Part shown: positions 9,220 to 18,091 of the stretch, piece after piece
How positions within the stretch are numbered: position 1 is the first letter of the stretch
Layout: every line of letters begins with the position of its first letter
Origin: Candidatus Bipolaricaulota bacterium
GTDB lineage: Bacteria > Bipolaricaulota > Bipolaricaulia > RBG-16-55-9 > DRXL01
Direction: 5' to 3'
Assembly: GCA_938091745.1 (NCBI GenBank)
Contig: CALLJK010000012.1
Location: forward strand, 1 to 64,000
DNA: 64,000 bases
Translations under genes and position numbers: made by a program
Notes under the pieces: model-generated
Databases searched by the model: none
What the model was told of the DNA's origin: nothing
What the model saw: only the letters and a program-made list of their open reading frames with translations

Positions 9220-10851
9220 ATGAGTGCTCGCTTTTGCTTCTACGTCTTTGTTCTTATCAGTCTGTTTACGCTCACAGTACAAGCCCAGGACCCGCGCACT
9301 CAGATAATGACGCGCCTGCTGGGCGAGCAAAGCCCACAGGAACTCGAGGTCAAGACGGGCCTTGTCAGCTATATCTTCTCTGAATCTGGCGGGACGCTCA
9401 AGAGCGTCTATCTCTATTTCTCCGCGCCTTGGGGCAACCCTCCCGTGGAGATCCTGCCCGACGTCAAAGTGAAGCCCCAAGATCTTTCGCGGCTCTACGC
9501 CGAGGGTGCAACCTTTCCGTTCACGCTCACCGTCGGTTCAGTCCCTCCAGAAGCTCCTTATCAAGCAGAGATACTCCCTAGCGAAGACCCGAAGATCCAA
9601 AAAGTCACGTTCACCCATCAAAACGATACCCTCAGAATTCAGAAGACTTTTACAGTCATCAATGCCCCAGACTACACCATAGACATAGAATTGCGCTTAG
9701 AAAATCTTTCTCCTGAGATGCTCTCGCTCCCCGAAGGATTTCAGTTGGCGTTGGGGGGTGGCGTTCAGGATGCCCGATCTGAAGCGCGGTTTCTTTTCGA
9801 CGGCGTGCGTTCCAACGAGATTGTGCAGAACTATAAAGTCTTCGACGGTTTGGGGTTCGTTGGCACTAGTCTCTTACTGTGGCTCCGCAATAATCCTGAA
9901 CAGAACGATATTCGTCCCTGGGTGGGCGTCGATTCCAAAGGCAGACAGATTTTGGGCGTGCGCTCTACAGGGCTGACCCTCGCGCCCAATGAGAGCCGCA
10001 CGTATCACTTTACGCTCTACGCCGGACGGCTCAATTTGGTCTTTTTAGAACAAGCAGAGTTGCAGCATGTCACCGATCACGGCCTGTGGAGCCAAGCCCT
10101 CGCCGGTGTGACAAAATTTCTCAATCTGCTCTATGAATACACGGGCAACTACGGCTGGGCATTGATTCTCTTCACGCTGATTATTCGATTGTTGATGTAC
10201 CCCCTGACGCGAGCACAATTCCATTCGATGATCAAGATGCGCGAGATTCAGCCCAAATTAGAGAAGCTCCAAGCGCGCTATCCCTCCCTGACACAATTAC
10301 GCGCGATGTACCCCAAGATGCCCGAAGACGAACTCAAACGTCGTGCCCGCGAGAACCGCGAAGAATTAACGAAAAAACAGATGGAGCTCTTCCGCAAAGA
10401 GGGGGTCAACCCCATGGGGGGATGCTTGCCAGCTATCTTACAGATCCCCATCTTTATTTTGCTTTGGCGCGTGATCATCTATAGCGCTGAAGCAATCCAT
10501 CTCAGCCCCGGCTTCCTCTGGATGAGCGACCTGAGTCAACACGATTCGCTCTATATCATCGTCGCGCTGACAGTGTTAGCCCAGATTGTTCAAGGGAAGC
10601 TGACCCCAGTACCCACCGCCAGTGGGCAAAACCAAGCGATGACGTGGCTCTTCCCCATCGTCTTTGGGTTTTTGTTGAAAGATCTTTCAGCGGGGTTATG
10701 GCTGCACTATCTTGTCTCGACGCTCGTGCAAGTGGGGCAGCAGCTTTTTGTCATGTGGGAATTGCGACGGCGCCCGACGCCCACCCCCACAGAACCCGAA
10801 GGAGCTTTGGAGACTGCCAGCGATGGATCCCACGATCAAGCAGACCATTGA
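9220..10851 (+). CDS. yidC: Membrane protein insertase YidC (with large periplasmic P1 domain)
   Basis: Signal/TM, periplasmic beta domain, then YGWALILFTLIIRLLMYPLTRAQFHSMIKMREIQPKLEKLQARY. Confidence 0.95.
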   Translation: MSARFCFYVFVLISLFTLTVQAQDPRTQIMTRLLGEQSPQELEVKTGLVSYIFSESGGTLKSVYLYFSAPWGNPPVEILPDVKVKPQDLSRLYAEGATFPFTLTVGSVPPEAPYQAEILPSEDPKIQKVTFTHQNDTLRIQKTFTVINAPDYTIDIELRLENLSPEMLSLPEGFQLALGGGVQDARSEARFLFDGVRSNEIVQNYKVFDGLGFVGTSLLLWLRNNPEQNDIRPWVGVDSKGRQILGVRSTGLTLAPNESRTYHFTLYAGRLNLVFLEQAELQHVTDHGLWSQALAGVTKFLNLLYEYTGNYGWALILFTLIIRLLMYPLTRAQFHSMIKMREIQPKLEKLQARYPSLTQLRAMYPKMPEDELKRRARENREELTKKQMELFRKEGVNPMGGCLPAILQIPIFILLWRVIIYSAEAIHLSPGFLWMSDLSQHDSLYIIVALTVLAQIVQGKLTPVPTASGQNQAMTWLFPIVFGFLLKDLSAGLWLHYLVSTLVQVGQQLFVMWELRRRPTPTPTEPEGALETASDGSHDQADH

Positions 10852-11275
10852 GGACTTTCTTGCGGGGCTCTTCCGAATCGCTGGAGAGACAGCCCTGTTG
10901 CGCTTGGCCGAGAGCGACGAAGGGATCCTGATTGACCTGCAGGGTGCTCAAGTCTTCGTCGGGCAGAACCAGCGAGCGCTGCGCGCCTTGGCTCACCTAG
11001 TCGAGATCTATATCAAACGCACGTTGGGAAAAGACATTAGTGTACACATTGACGCGGACGGTTACCGCGAGCGACGCAAGGCCGAGCTGAAAGAGCTAGC
11101 ATTCCAGCTGGCCGAAGAAGCTCTGCGTGAGCATAAAAAGATCGTGCTCGACCCCATGGAGCCCTATGAACGCAAAGCTATCCATGAAGCGCTGAGTACC
11201 TTCCCTCGTGTGCGCACCTATAGTGAGGGCCAGGGCGAGGAACGAAGAGTAGTTATTGAGCCAATCTCGCCGTAA
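10823..11275 (+). CDS. khpB: KH-R3H RNA-binding protein (Jag/KhpB family)
   Basis: KH region LIDLQGAQVFVGQNQRALRALAHLVEIYI; R3H-like PYERKAIHEALSTFPRVRTYSEGQGEERRVVIEP; follows yidC; start trimmed to MDPTIKQT. Confidence 0.85.
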   Translation: MDPTIKQTIEDFLAGLFRIAGETALLRLAESDEGILIDLQGAQVFVGQNQRALRALAHLVEIYIKRTLGKDISVHIDADGYRERRKAELKELAFQLAEEALREHKKIVLDPMEPYERKAIHEALSTFPRVRTYSEGQGEERRVVIEPISP

Positions 11276-11387
11276 GCGGTCACCCCCACACAAGACAAAG
11301 ATCACCCACGAACGCTCCCGCAATCCTTCCCTCAGCACGGGAATTCTTCTAGACTCACCCTGAACGAAGGGGGATTCCGCCACAGAG

Positions 11388-12953
11388 ATGACTCCGAAAC
11401 ACGTGCGTCAGAGAGGGGTGCTTCATCTCATTGCTGTTATCCCCCTCTCTCTTTCTCTTCTTCTGCTCGATTCCCGGTTGTGGGGGATAACCCTCGGTAT
11501 AGCGATACTCGTGGGCGCTGCTCGCTATCATCGGCTCAACATTATTAGCTTAATCCTGGCAGCGCTCTGCGCCTACGCCGCAGGCTACCGCATTGAGTTT
11601 CTCACCAACCCTGACGGGGGAGTCTTCTATCTCCAGCACTGGAGCGGGCTCATGACGCTGGCGTGGATCATCGCTGTGAGCCAAGGGGTCTCTGTTGTAG
11701 GGCAACTCGATCCTTCAGGAAGACTTCTCATAAAGATACTCATCATCTCCAGCGGAGCTCTCACCCTGATCGCTCTCCTGCAAGGACAATGGCTGGGCAT
11801 GATGCTCCTCGGCGTCTTGTTTGTTATAGTACTGGGGCTGCGAACGCACGCTGTCCCCCCGAAATGGTGGAGCCACGCTGCTGGGTATGGATTAGCTGTA
11901 GCTGCTATCGTAGGGTTAGTGAAGACACCAGCATCAGTAGCGCTCCTTATGCCCTTGATCGCTCTTGTATTGCCCTTTACCAGCACGCTCTCCATTGCAT
12001 ATACCCACAAACTCTCTGGCTCATGGCTCGATGAGTTGCCCATCGGGCGCACGAGAGCGCTCATAGTTATGTATCTGCTCTCGGCGTACATGAGCGTTTT
12101 AGCATTCTTAGTGACTAGAACAGACCTGGCAGTGTTCGCTGGAGTTATAGCAGGAACAGGGATAATCATAGGACTAGGGTGGTGGTCCCTCAGGCGTCTT
12201 CCGCACACTGAAGTCAACGCGAAAAAATTCGTGCTCTTTGGGACATCGATTAATTGCGTGACGCTCGACGAAGCTGTGCAGAGACTAGAAAGCTTTCTGA
12301 GCACTCGCGCGTCGGCTCTCGTCTGCACACCAGACACGACAGCTATCCTGCAGGCACAGCGCGACCAGAGATTACGAACAATATATGAACTTGCTGACTT
12401 AGTGACTCCTGACGGCACAGGGATTGTGTGGGCTGGACGGCTGCTAGGTGCGCCGGTACGCGAGCGCGTCTCAGGGATTGATTTGCTCGAGAAGCTCTTC
12501 TCGCGCGGCCGAAAACTCAAGCTCTTTCTCTTAGGGGCAGCGCCGGGAGTAGCCGAACAAGCAGCCCAGAAGCTCTGCGAAAGATACCCGCACTTACAGG
12601 TCGTCGGAACGCATCACGGTTATTTTCGCCCCGACGAAAACAAGCACATTCTGAGACTCATCAACCAAGCGCAGCCCGATATACTCTTAGTTGGGCTGGG
12701 CATGCCCAAGCAAGAGCTGTGGATATATGAGAATCGAGCGAAGCTCAATGTCTCTGTGCTGATGGGCGTTGGCGGGTGCTTTGACGTCTGGGCTGGGAGA
12801 CTGAAGCGCGCACCGACACGATGGCAGCGTCTGGGATTAGAATGGCTCTATCGAGTCTTTCAAGAGCCAAGAAGACTCGCGCGCGTGAGAGCAATCCCGG
12901 TCTTTGTGGGGCAGATCTCGTTGATGAAGCTCACACGAACGCTCATAGAATAG
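11388..12953 (+). CDS. Multi-TM WecA/TagO-like (degenerate) domain fused to WecG/TagA/CpsF glycosyltransferase
   Basis: C-terminus: FGTSINCVTLDEAVQRLESFL...VTPDGTGIVWAGRLLGAPVRERVSGIDL...VGLGMPKQELWI; N-terminal ~270 aa are TMs resembling the MraY/WecA family. Confidence 0.85.
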   Translation: MTPKHVRQRGVLHLIAVIPLSLSLLLLDSRLWGITLGIAILVGAARYHRLNIISLILAALCAYAAGYRIEFLTNPDGGVFYLQHWSGLMTLAWIIAVSQGVSVVGQLDPSGRLLIKILIISSGALTLIALLQGQWLGMMLLGVLFVIVLGLRTHAVPPKWWSHAAGYGLAVAAIVGLVKTPASVALLMPLIALVLPFTSTLSIAYTHKLSGSWLDELPIGRTRALIVMYLLSAYMSVLAFLVTRTDLAVFAGVIAGTGIIIGLGWWSLRRLPHTEVNAKKFVLFGTSINCVTLDEAVQRLESFLSTRASALVCTPDTTAILQAQRDQRLRTIYELADLVTPDGTGIVWAGRLLGAPVRERVSGIDLLEKLFSRGRKLKLFLLGAAPGVAEQAAQKLCERYPHLQVVGTHHGYFRPDENKHILRLINQAQPDILLVGLGMPKQELWIYENRAKLNVSVLMGVGGCFDVWAGRLKRAPTRWQRLGLEWLYRVFQEPRRLARVRAIPVFVGQISLMKLTRTLIE

Positions 12954-14688
12954 ACGGCTCCAAAATATCTTCGATCTCAAGCTGCACTTGCGGGCGGCCC
13001 GTCCAAGTATCGCAGCCGAGCTTGAACGCTAAGCCTACCGTGCCCGCACGCTCGACTTCATAGGCAAACGCCCCAAGCGAAAACCCAATCGCCGAAAACT
13101 CCCTGCCCCCGGCTTCTACTCTGATCTTCAAATGCTGGCTCCCGTTGCCCACCGTGCGGAGTTCTTTAATCTTTGCTGAGCGGAGCAAGAATCTCGGGGT
13201 CGGGTGCCCCATGCCAAACGGCGCTAAGCGTAGTATATCCGTGTACGTCTCGAGCGTGATCTCTTCAGGGGAGAGCTCGGCCTCGAGCTCATGGACGGGG
13301 TCTCCAAGATCGCGCAGGGCTTCCCGCGCGTAGGCGCATAGGCGCTCTCGTAAGATGGGTAGCTTCTCCGTACGAATGGAGAAGCCCGCGGCCATCGCGT
13401 GCCCCCCGTACCGCTCAAAGAGCTCGCTATATCTCTCTAAAGCTTGGATGATGTCAAACCCCGGAATGCTCCGACACGACGCACGACTGAATTCGTCTTC
13501 AATCGAGACCAACACCGTGGGGCGATAGTACTTTTCGGCTAAATCCGAAGCGACCAACCCGATGAGCCCTGGGTTCCAATACTGCCCGGCAAGGAAGATG
13601 AGCTTTTCACTTTGCCAATTGGGGTGGCCGCGCAATTGCTCCTCAGCTTGGTACAGCAAGTCGTCTTGGGCAATCTGGCGATCTTGATTGTACGCCAGGA
13701 GCTTTGTCGCGAGCGCTTCGGCCTTGCTGGGCAGAGCCGTGACTAACAGCATAAATGCGTCACGGGGATCGCCGACACGATTGGCAGCATTCAGCTTGGG
13801 CACGATAATATAGCTGACCTCTCCCGTTGTTAGTCGTTGTGGGTCGAGAGAGAGCTTCCCCAGCAAGACACGTAGGCCTAAGCACATCTGCCCCTGGGCA
13901 ATGCGACGTAACCCTTGGGCAACAAGCCGTTTGTTCTCGGCATGGCCGTCGCGTACCAACGGGACGAGATCCCCAACAGTACCTAGCAGCACCAAATCTA
14001 AAAATTCCTCGCACGCCTGCGGGGGAAGCCCCCGTTGCTCATAGAGCGCGCGGACCAACTGAAACGCGACACCGACAGCTGCTAAGTCTTTGTTGGGGTA
14101 GGGACATCCCGGTTGCTTCGGGTTAATGATAGCATGGGCTGGGGGCAGCTTCGCCGGCGGATGATGATGATCGCTGACGATAACGTCAATGCCGTGCTCT
14201 TGCAAGTGCGTGATAAACTCGCTCTCGGAGATGCCACAGTCAGCTGTAATCAAGAGCGAAAAGCCCTCGTCTTTCAGACGGTGTATGACGGCGTCGCTGA
14301 GGCCATGGCCCCGTTCCCGATCTGACAAATCGACCTTGACCCCGTGGGCACCGAGTGCCCGGAGGGCTTTATAGAGCAACGCCGCGCTGGTAATGCCGTC
14401 GACGTCGAAATCACCCTGAATGAAAATTTTTTCGCCCTGGCGCAGGGCACGATCAATGCGCAAGACAGCTTCTCGGACTCCCACAAGCTCCCAAGGCGAA
14501 TGGAGCTGGGGCATCTCATGATCGAGAAGCTCTACGGGACTGTCAGGGGCGCGTGCAGCCAGGACACGCGCGAGCGGAGCCGAACACCCTAACTCGCGGG
14601 CAATAGCTGCCGCTCGCTCGCTAGAAAAATCTTTCAGACGCCAGCGCCGCTGGTAGACCAGCGATCGCACGAGGGCTCCCTGAGCCAT
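12943..14688 (-). CDS. recJ: Single-stranded-DNA-specific exonuclease RecJ
   Basis: FIQGDFDVDGITSAALLYKAL, LLITADCGIS, VIVSDHHHPP, GGHAMAAGFSI. Confidence 0.95.
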   Translation of the reverse strand: MAQGALVRSLVYQRRWRLKDFSSERAAAIARELGCSAPLARVLAARAPDSPVELLDHEMPQLHSPWELVGVREAVLRIDRALRQGEKIFIQGDFDVDGITSAALLYKALRALGAHGVKVDLSDRERGHGLSDAVIHRLKDEGFSLLITADCGISESEFITHLQEHGIDVIVSDHHHPPAKLPPAHAIINPKQPGCPYPNKDLAAVGVAFQLVRALYEQRGLPPQACEEFLDLVLLGTVGDLVPLVRDGHAENKRLVAQGLRRIAQGQMCLGLRVLLGKLSLDPQRLTTGEVSYIIVPKLNAANRVGDPRDAFMLLVTALPSKAEALATKLLAYNQDRQIAQDDLLYQAEEQLRGHPNWQSEKLIFLAGQYWNPGLIGLVASDLAEKYYRPTVLVSIEDEFSRASCRSIPGFDIIQALERYSELFERYGGHAMAAGFSIRTEKLPILRERLCAYAREALRDLGDPVHELEAELSPEEITLETYTDILRLAPFGMGHPTPRFLLRSAKIKELRTVGNGSQHLKIRVEAGGREFSAIGFSLGAFAYEVERAGTVGLAFKLGCDTWTGRPQVQLEIEDILEPSIL

Positions 14689-14691
14689 GAG

Positions 14692-14955
14692 TTACGCGGC
14701 GTGCGCCACAAGCTGCATAAATCGCGCCTTCAAACGCGCGGCTTTGTTCTGATGGATCGCCCCACGCGCGGCGGCCTTGTCTACAGCCTTGGCCAACTGG
14801 GGCAAGAGCGCTTGGGCTTCTTGCTTCTGTCCTGCCATCAAGTGCTTGCGAATCTGGCGGATGACTTGACGGATAGCCTCCTTGCGCTTCACATTGCGCA
14901 AGCGCGCGCGCTCACTCTTCCGCAAAGCCCGCTTGGCTGCTCGTGTATTGGGAAT
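14692..14955 (-). CDS. rpsT: 30S ribosomal protein S20, apparently initiated at AUU (called M/I-PNTRAAKRALRKSERARLRN...)
   Basis: S20 signature including N-terminal PNTRAAKRALRKSER; in-frame upstream codons are TGA-TCC-GGT-ATT-CCC, with SD GAGGTGATCC immediately upstream. Confidence 0.9.
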   Translation of the reverse strand: MPNTRAAKRALRKSERARLRNVKRKEAIRQVIRQIRKHLMAGQKQEAQALLPQLAKAVDKAAARGAIHQNKAARLKARFMQLVAHAA

Positions 14956-14992
14956 ACCGGATCACCTCGATATATCAGAAGAAATCTGCAAT

Positions 14993-15021
14993 ATCTTATC
15001 AAATCACAGCAAGCCCGTCAA
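14993..15021 (-). promoter_or_regulatory. Promoter TTGACG-N17-TAAGAT for rpsT
   Basis: Exact 17-nt spacer on the minus strand, ~31-nt predicted leader. Confidence 0.55.
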
Positions 15022-15037
15022 GGACATCTGGGCATCC

Positions 15038-15066
15038 TTGTCGAGCGCGTCCTTCTTTGTTAGTCT
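15038..15066 (+). promoter_or_regulatory. Promoter TTGTCG-N17-TAGTCT, predicting a leaderless transcript
   Basis: 17-nt spacer; ATG at 15074, 7 nt after the -10. Confidence 0.4.
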
Positions 15067-15073
15067 TACAGCT

Positions 15074-16231
15074 ATGGGATGCCCACAAGCTATTGCTGGT
15101 GTCGTTGACTGCGTTGACGTACAGGCAATCATTAACGACAACGCTCAGGTTATCCGTGAGAACCGAGATCGTTCGCGCCGGTTTCCTAATATCTATCAGC
15201 TCTATAGCCCGACAGAGCTGATCAGCACATTTTCGCATCTGACCCCGAATCTCCCCTTCGATGAAGTCTTTGGGAATTATGTGCTGCCCAAGATCGCCGA
15301 TGCCGCTGGGATACGCCGCGATCATGTCATCAACTGCGCTTATGATAACTATATCCCCCGCACTGATACCCCCAAGGCACATACCGTACAGTTGGGCATT
15401 GTCAACCCCAAAGTGCTCCACCCACAGATCATTCCCAGCTTACAAGACGGGTTCTTCTACAATCCCAACGAACTCGTCAAAGATGGGCAGAATCGTGTCA
15501 AAAGCGCTCCAGAAGAGAACTTAGACGTCTTTCGAGAGCGATTCGATCAGATAGAAGCGATCTTGGAGAAGTACTCTGGCCCAGGAAATGTGACTGAGAA
15601 ATTGCTTAAGATCCGCCAAGAGTTCTTGGCGCTCTTGGGCATAGATACTATCCCTGAGGTCGCTTTCTCCAAAGTGTTACAGCCCAAGATCGCTGATGTC
15701 TTAGAGGCTCTCTATAGGGAGGGCTTTCCGTTCTGGGAGATGCCCGTGCCTGAAGAGAAATATATCAAAGATACATTTCTCGTCGAGGGGATCGACGCGC
15801 AGAAGAGGCGTCGCCACGTGCGCTTTGAGAACAACGCTTTCGTTTTTGAGTATACTCCTCAGCAAGAGAAGCGCATCCCTGCAGAGAAGATCTTCGATGC
15901 CATGAGAAACTTTGAGGTGATCCCCACTATGCCGTTGGTCATCTTAGCAACAGCGACAGCACCGCAGATCCCCCACCTGGGTGGAGGAGTCTGGAGAGAG
16001 TATGCGCCTAAGCATGTAGATGCCCAAGCCGAATGGCTGGGTATCTCTGAGCATAGCAGCACGCTCATCTTGAGCACAGGCGGGCACGTCTTGCTGAGGG
16101 CATTTCGCCGTAACGAAGAGTTTATCGGATTTCCCGTGATCTATCTGACCTACGGACCGGGGCGCATTCGCGAAGCCCTCGAGAACGGTTACATCCGAAG
16201 GGTAGAGTTCAAGCGCCACGTGCTCCTATAA
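15074..16231 (+). CDS. Hypothetical protein, family not recognised (385 aa)
   Basis: Long ORF with protein-like composition; start trimmed from 14882 because the longer version overlaps rpsT. Confidence 0.65.
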   Translation: MGCPQAIAGVVDCVDVQAIINDNAQVIRENRDRSRRFPNIYQLYSPTELISTFSHLTPNLPFDEVFGNYVLPKIADAAGIRRDHVINCAYDNYIPRTDTPKAHTVQLGIVNPKVLHPQIIPSLQDGFFYNPNELVKDGQNRVKSAPEENLDVFRERFDQIEAILEKYSGPGNVTEKLLKIRQEFLALLGIDTIPEVAFSKVLQPKIADVLEALYREGFPFWEMPVPEEKYIKDTFLVEGIDAQKRRRHVRFENNAFVFEYTPQQEKRIPAEKIFDAMRNFEVIPTMPLVILATATAPQIPHLGGGVWREYAPKHVDAQAEWLGISEHSSTLILSTGGHVLLRAFRRNEEFIGFPVIYLTYGPGRIREALENGYIRRVEFKRHVLL

Positions 16232-16651
16232 GACTGTGACTTGAGCTTTTCTAATCTCTCGCTCACCATGACGGAGTGTTACTGTATACTGCCCTGGTCG
16301 TAGATTGACGATCTCGCCGTCATAGGGCGCTTGCCCGATGCATTGGATGCAGAATCCCTCGGAAGGCTTCGGAGCAATCACAGAGATGTGCACGATCAGC
16401 TCTGAGTTTTTAGCTTCAAGCATGGCATCAAGCTGATGGCACGGATCAGGCATAGTCATCCGACCGGAGAATTTTATAACCCCCGTGTCGGCATGGACTT
16501 GAGCGTCATCTAGGCCTACACCGCAACTTGCCTCTCCCTGGTGAAAGCTCAGCATCGGAGAGCCAACGTCCTCACTATGAGAGCACCCCTCTAACAAGAC
16601 TAGGCTTGTCAGCGCTAAGGACGAGCTGAGAAATTCTCTGCGCGAGAGCAT
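16226..16651 (-). CDS. Tat-exported putative lipoprotein, unknown function
   Basis: MLSRREFLSSSLALTSLVLLEGCSHSE: twin-arginine motif plus lipobox; start trimmed. Confidence 0.65.
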   Translation of the reverse strand: MLSRREFLSSSLALTSLVLLEGCSHSEDVGSPMLSFHQGEASCGVGLDDAQVHADTGVIKFSGRMTMPDPCHQLDAMLEAKNSELIVHISVIAPKPSEGFCIQCIGQAPYDGEIVNLRPGQYTVTLRHGEREIRKAQVTVL

Positions 16652-16706
16652 AAGCGTCACCCACTTAATTGTACAACTTCTAGGATGCTTGTGCGAAGAG
16701 AGTTCC

Positions 16707-16735
16707 TTGCCGGATCCTGATTCGTTTGCTATACT
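16707..16735 (+). promoter_or_regulatory. Promoter TTGCCG-N17-TATACT
   Basis: Exact 17-nt spacer upstream of the carboxyltransferase gene at 16775. Confidence 0.6.
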
Positions 16736-16774
16736 GCAGTCTCTATTCATAAAGCGAAAGGAAGAGAACCCTCT

Positions 16775-18085
16775 ATGGTCAGGATCATCGATACTACGCT
16801 AAGAGATGGGCATCAGTCGCTGATAGCCACACGCATGCGCACTGAGGATATGCTGCCCATTTTAGAAGAGCTCGATAGAGTGGGCTTTTACTCCCTTGAA
16901 GTGTGGGGCGGAGCTACGTTCGACGTCTGTCTGCGTTTTCTAGGAGAGAACCCGTGGGAGCGCCTGCGCAAGATTAAAGAAAGAGTCCACAAGACCCCCT
17001 TGCAGATGCTTCTGCGCGGCCAGAATCTTGTGGGCTATCGTCACTACGCTGACGACGTGGTAGAAAAATTCGTGCACTTATCTGTCAAAAACGGTATCAA
17101 TATCATCAGAATCTTCGATGCCCTCAATGATATCAGAAACATGGAGGTCTCCATAAAAGCAGCTAAAGACGCTGGAGCCATTGTGCAAGGGGCTCTCTCG
17201 TACACGATCAGCCCCGTGCACACAATCGAGAAATTTGTGGAGATGGCTGTTCAATTTGAGAAGCTTGGCTGCGATGTGATCTGCATTAAAGACATGGCGG
17301 GTCTCATCAGCCCTCAAGTAGCTTACAATCTGGTCTCTGCGATCAAGAGGGCTGTCAAACTGCCCGTGAATCTGCATACGCATATGACAAGCGGGATGGG
17401 GGCGCTTAGCTATTATGCTGCTTGCCAAGCCGGGGTGGACATCATAGACTGCGCCTTCTCTCCCTTTGCCGGAGGAGTCTCCCAACCAGCTGTTGAGCCG
17501 CTCGTCGCCTCGCTGCACAATACCCCTTACGACACTGGCCTAGATCTCAATCAATTAGTAGAGATCAGCAATTACTTTGCGCAAGTCAAGCAGAAGTACC
17601 AAGAGTTTAGCAGCCCCGTAGCAGAACGATCAGATGTCAGTGTATTAGTGCATCAGATCCCAGGGGGAATGATCTCCAATCTCTACGCGCAACTCAAAGA
17701 GCAGGGTGCGCTCAACAGATACAACGACGTGCTCAAAGAAGTACCGGAAGTGAGAAAAGACCTTGGGTATCCACCCTTGGTCACGCCCACCAGCCAAATC
17801 GTGGGAACACAAGCTGTCGTCAATGTGCTCACGGGCGCACGATACAAAATGATCATCGAAGAGGTGAAAAAGTACTGTTTGGGGTTATATGGAGCTCCCC
17901 CTGCCCCCATCAACGAAGAGTTACTGAGAAAAGCTATAGGGAACAAGAAGCCCATAACGTGTCGTCCTGCAGATCTCTTAGAACCAGAACTCGAGCAAGC
18001 ACGGAGAGAGATGGAAGCACAGAATATCCCTATACATTCAGAAGAGGATCTACTAAGCTACGTGATGTTACGACGGACAAAGTGA
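16775..18085 (+). CDS. Biotin-dependent carboxyltransferase subunit (OadA / PycB / 5S family), no biotinyl domain
   Basis: IIDTTLRDGHQSLIATRMRTEDMLPI...EVWGGATFDVCLRFLGENPWERLR; ends without a BCCP MKM motif. Confidence 0.9.
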   Translation: MVRIIDTTLRDGHQSLIATRMRTEDMLPILEELDRVGFYSLEVWGGATFDVCLRFLGENPWERLRKIKERVHKTPLQMLLRGQNLVGYRHYADDVVEKFVHLSVKNGINIIRIFDALNDIRNMEVSIKAAKDAGAIVQGALSYTISPVHTIEKFVEMAVQFEKLGCDVICIKDMAGLISPQVAYNLVSAIKRAVKLPVNLHTHMTSGMGALSYYAACQAGVDIIDCAFSPFAGGVSQPAVEPLVASLHNTPYDTGLDLNQLVEISNYFAQVKQKYQEFSSPVAERSDVSVLVHQIPGGMISNLYAQLKEQGALNRYNDVLKEVPEVRKDLGYPPLVTPTSQIVGTQAVVNVLTGARYKMIIEEVKKYCLGLYGAPPAPINEELLRKAIGNKKPITCRPADLLEPELEQARREMEAQNIPIHSEEDLLSYVMLRRTK

Positions 18086-18091
18086 GGGAAG

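Noticed and set aside
11627-12520. 297-aa minus ORF opposite the glycosyltransferase
   Set aside because: Antisense frame, Ser/Arg-rich translation, no motif.
14692-14925. S20 starting at TTG (ORF-track start)
   Set aside because: Conserved S20 N-terminal PNTRAAKRAL is encoded in frame upstream; the TTG is internal.
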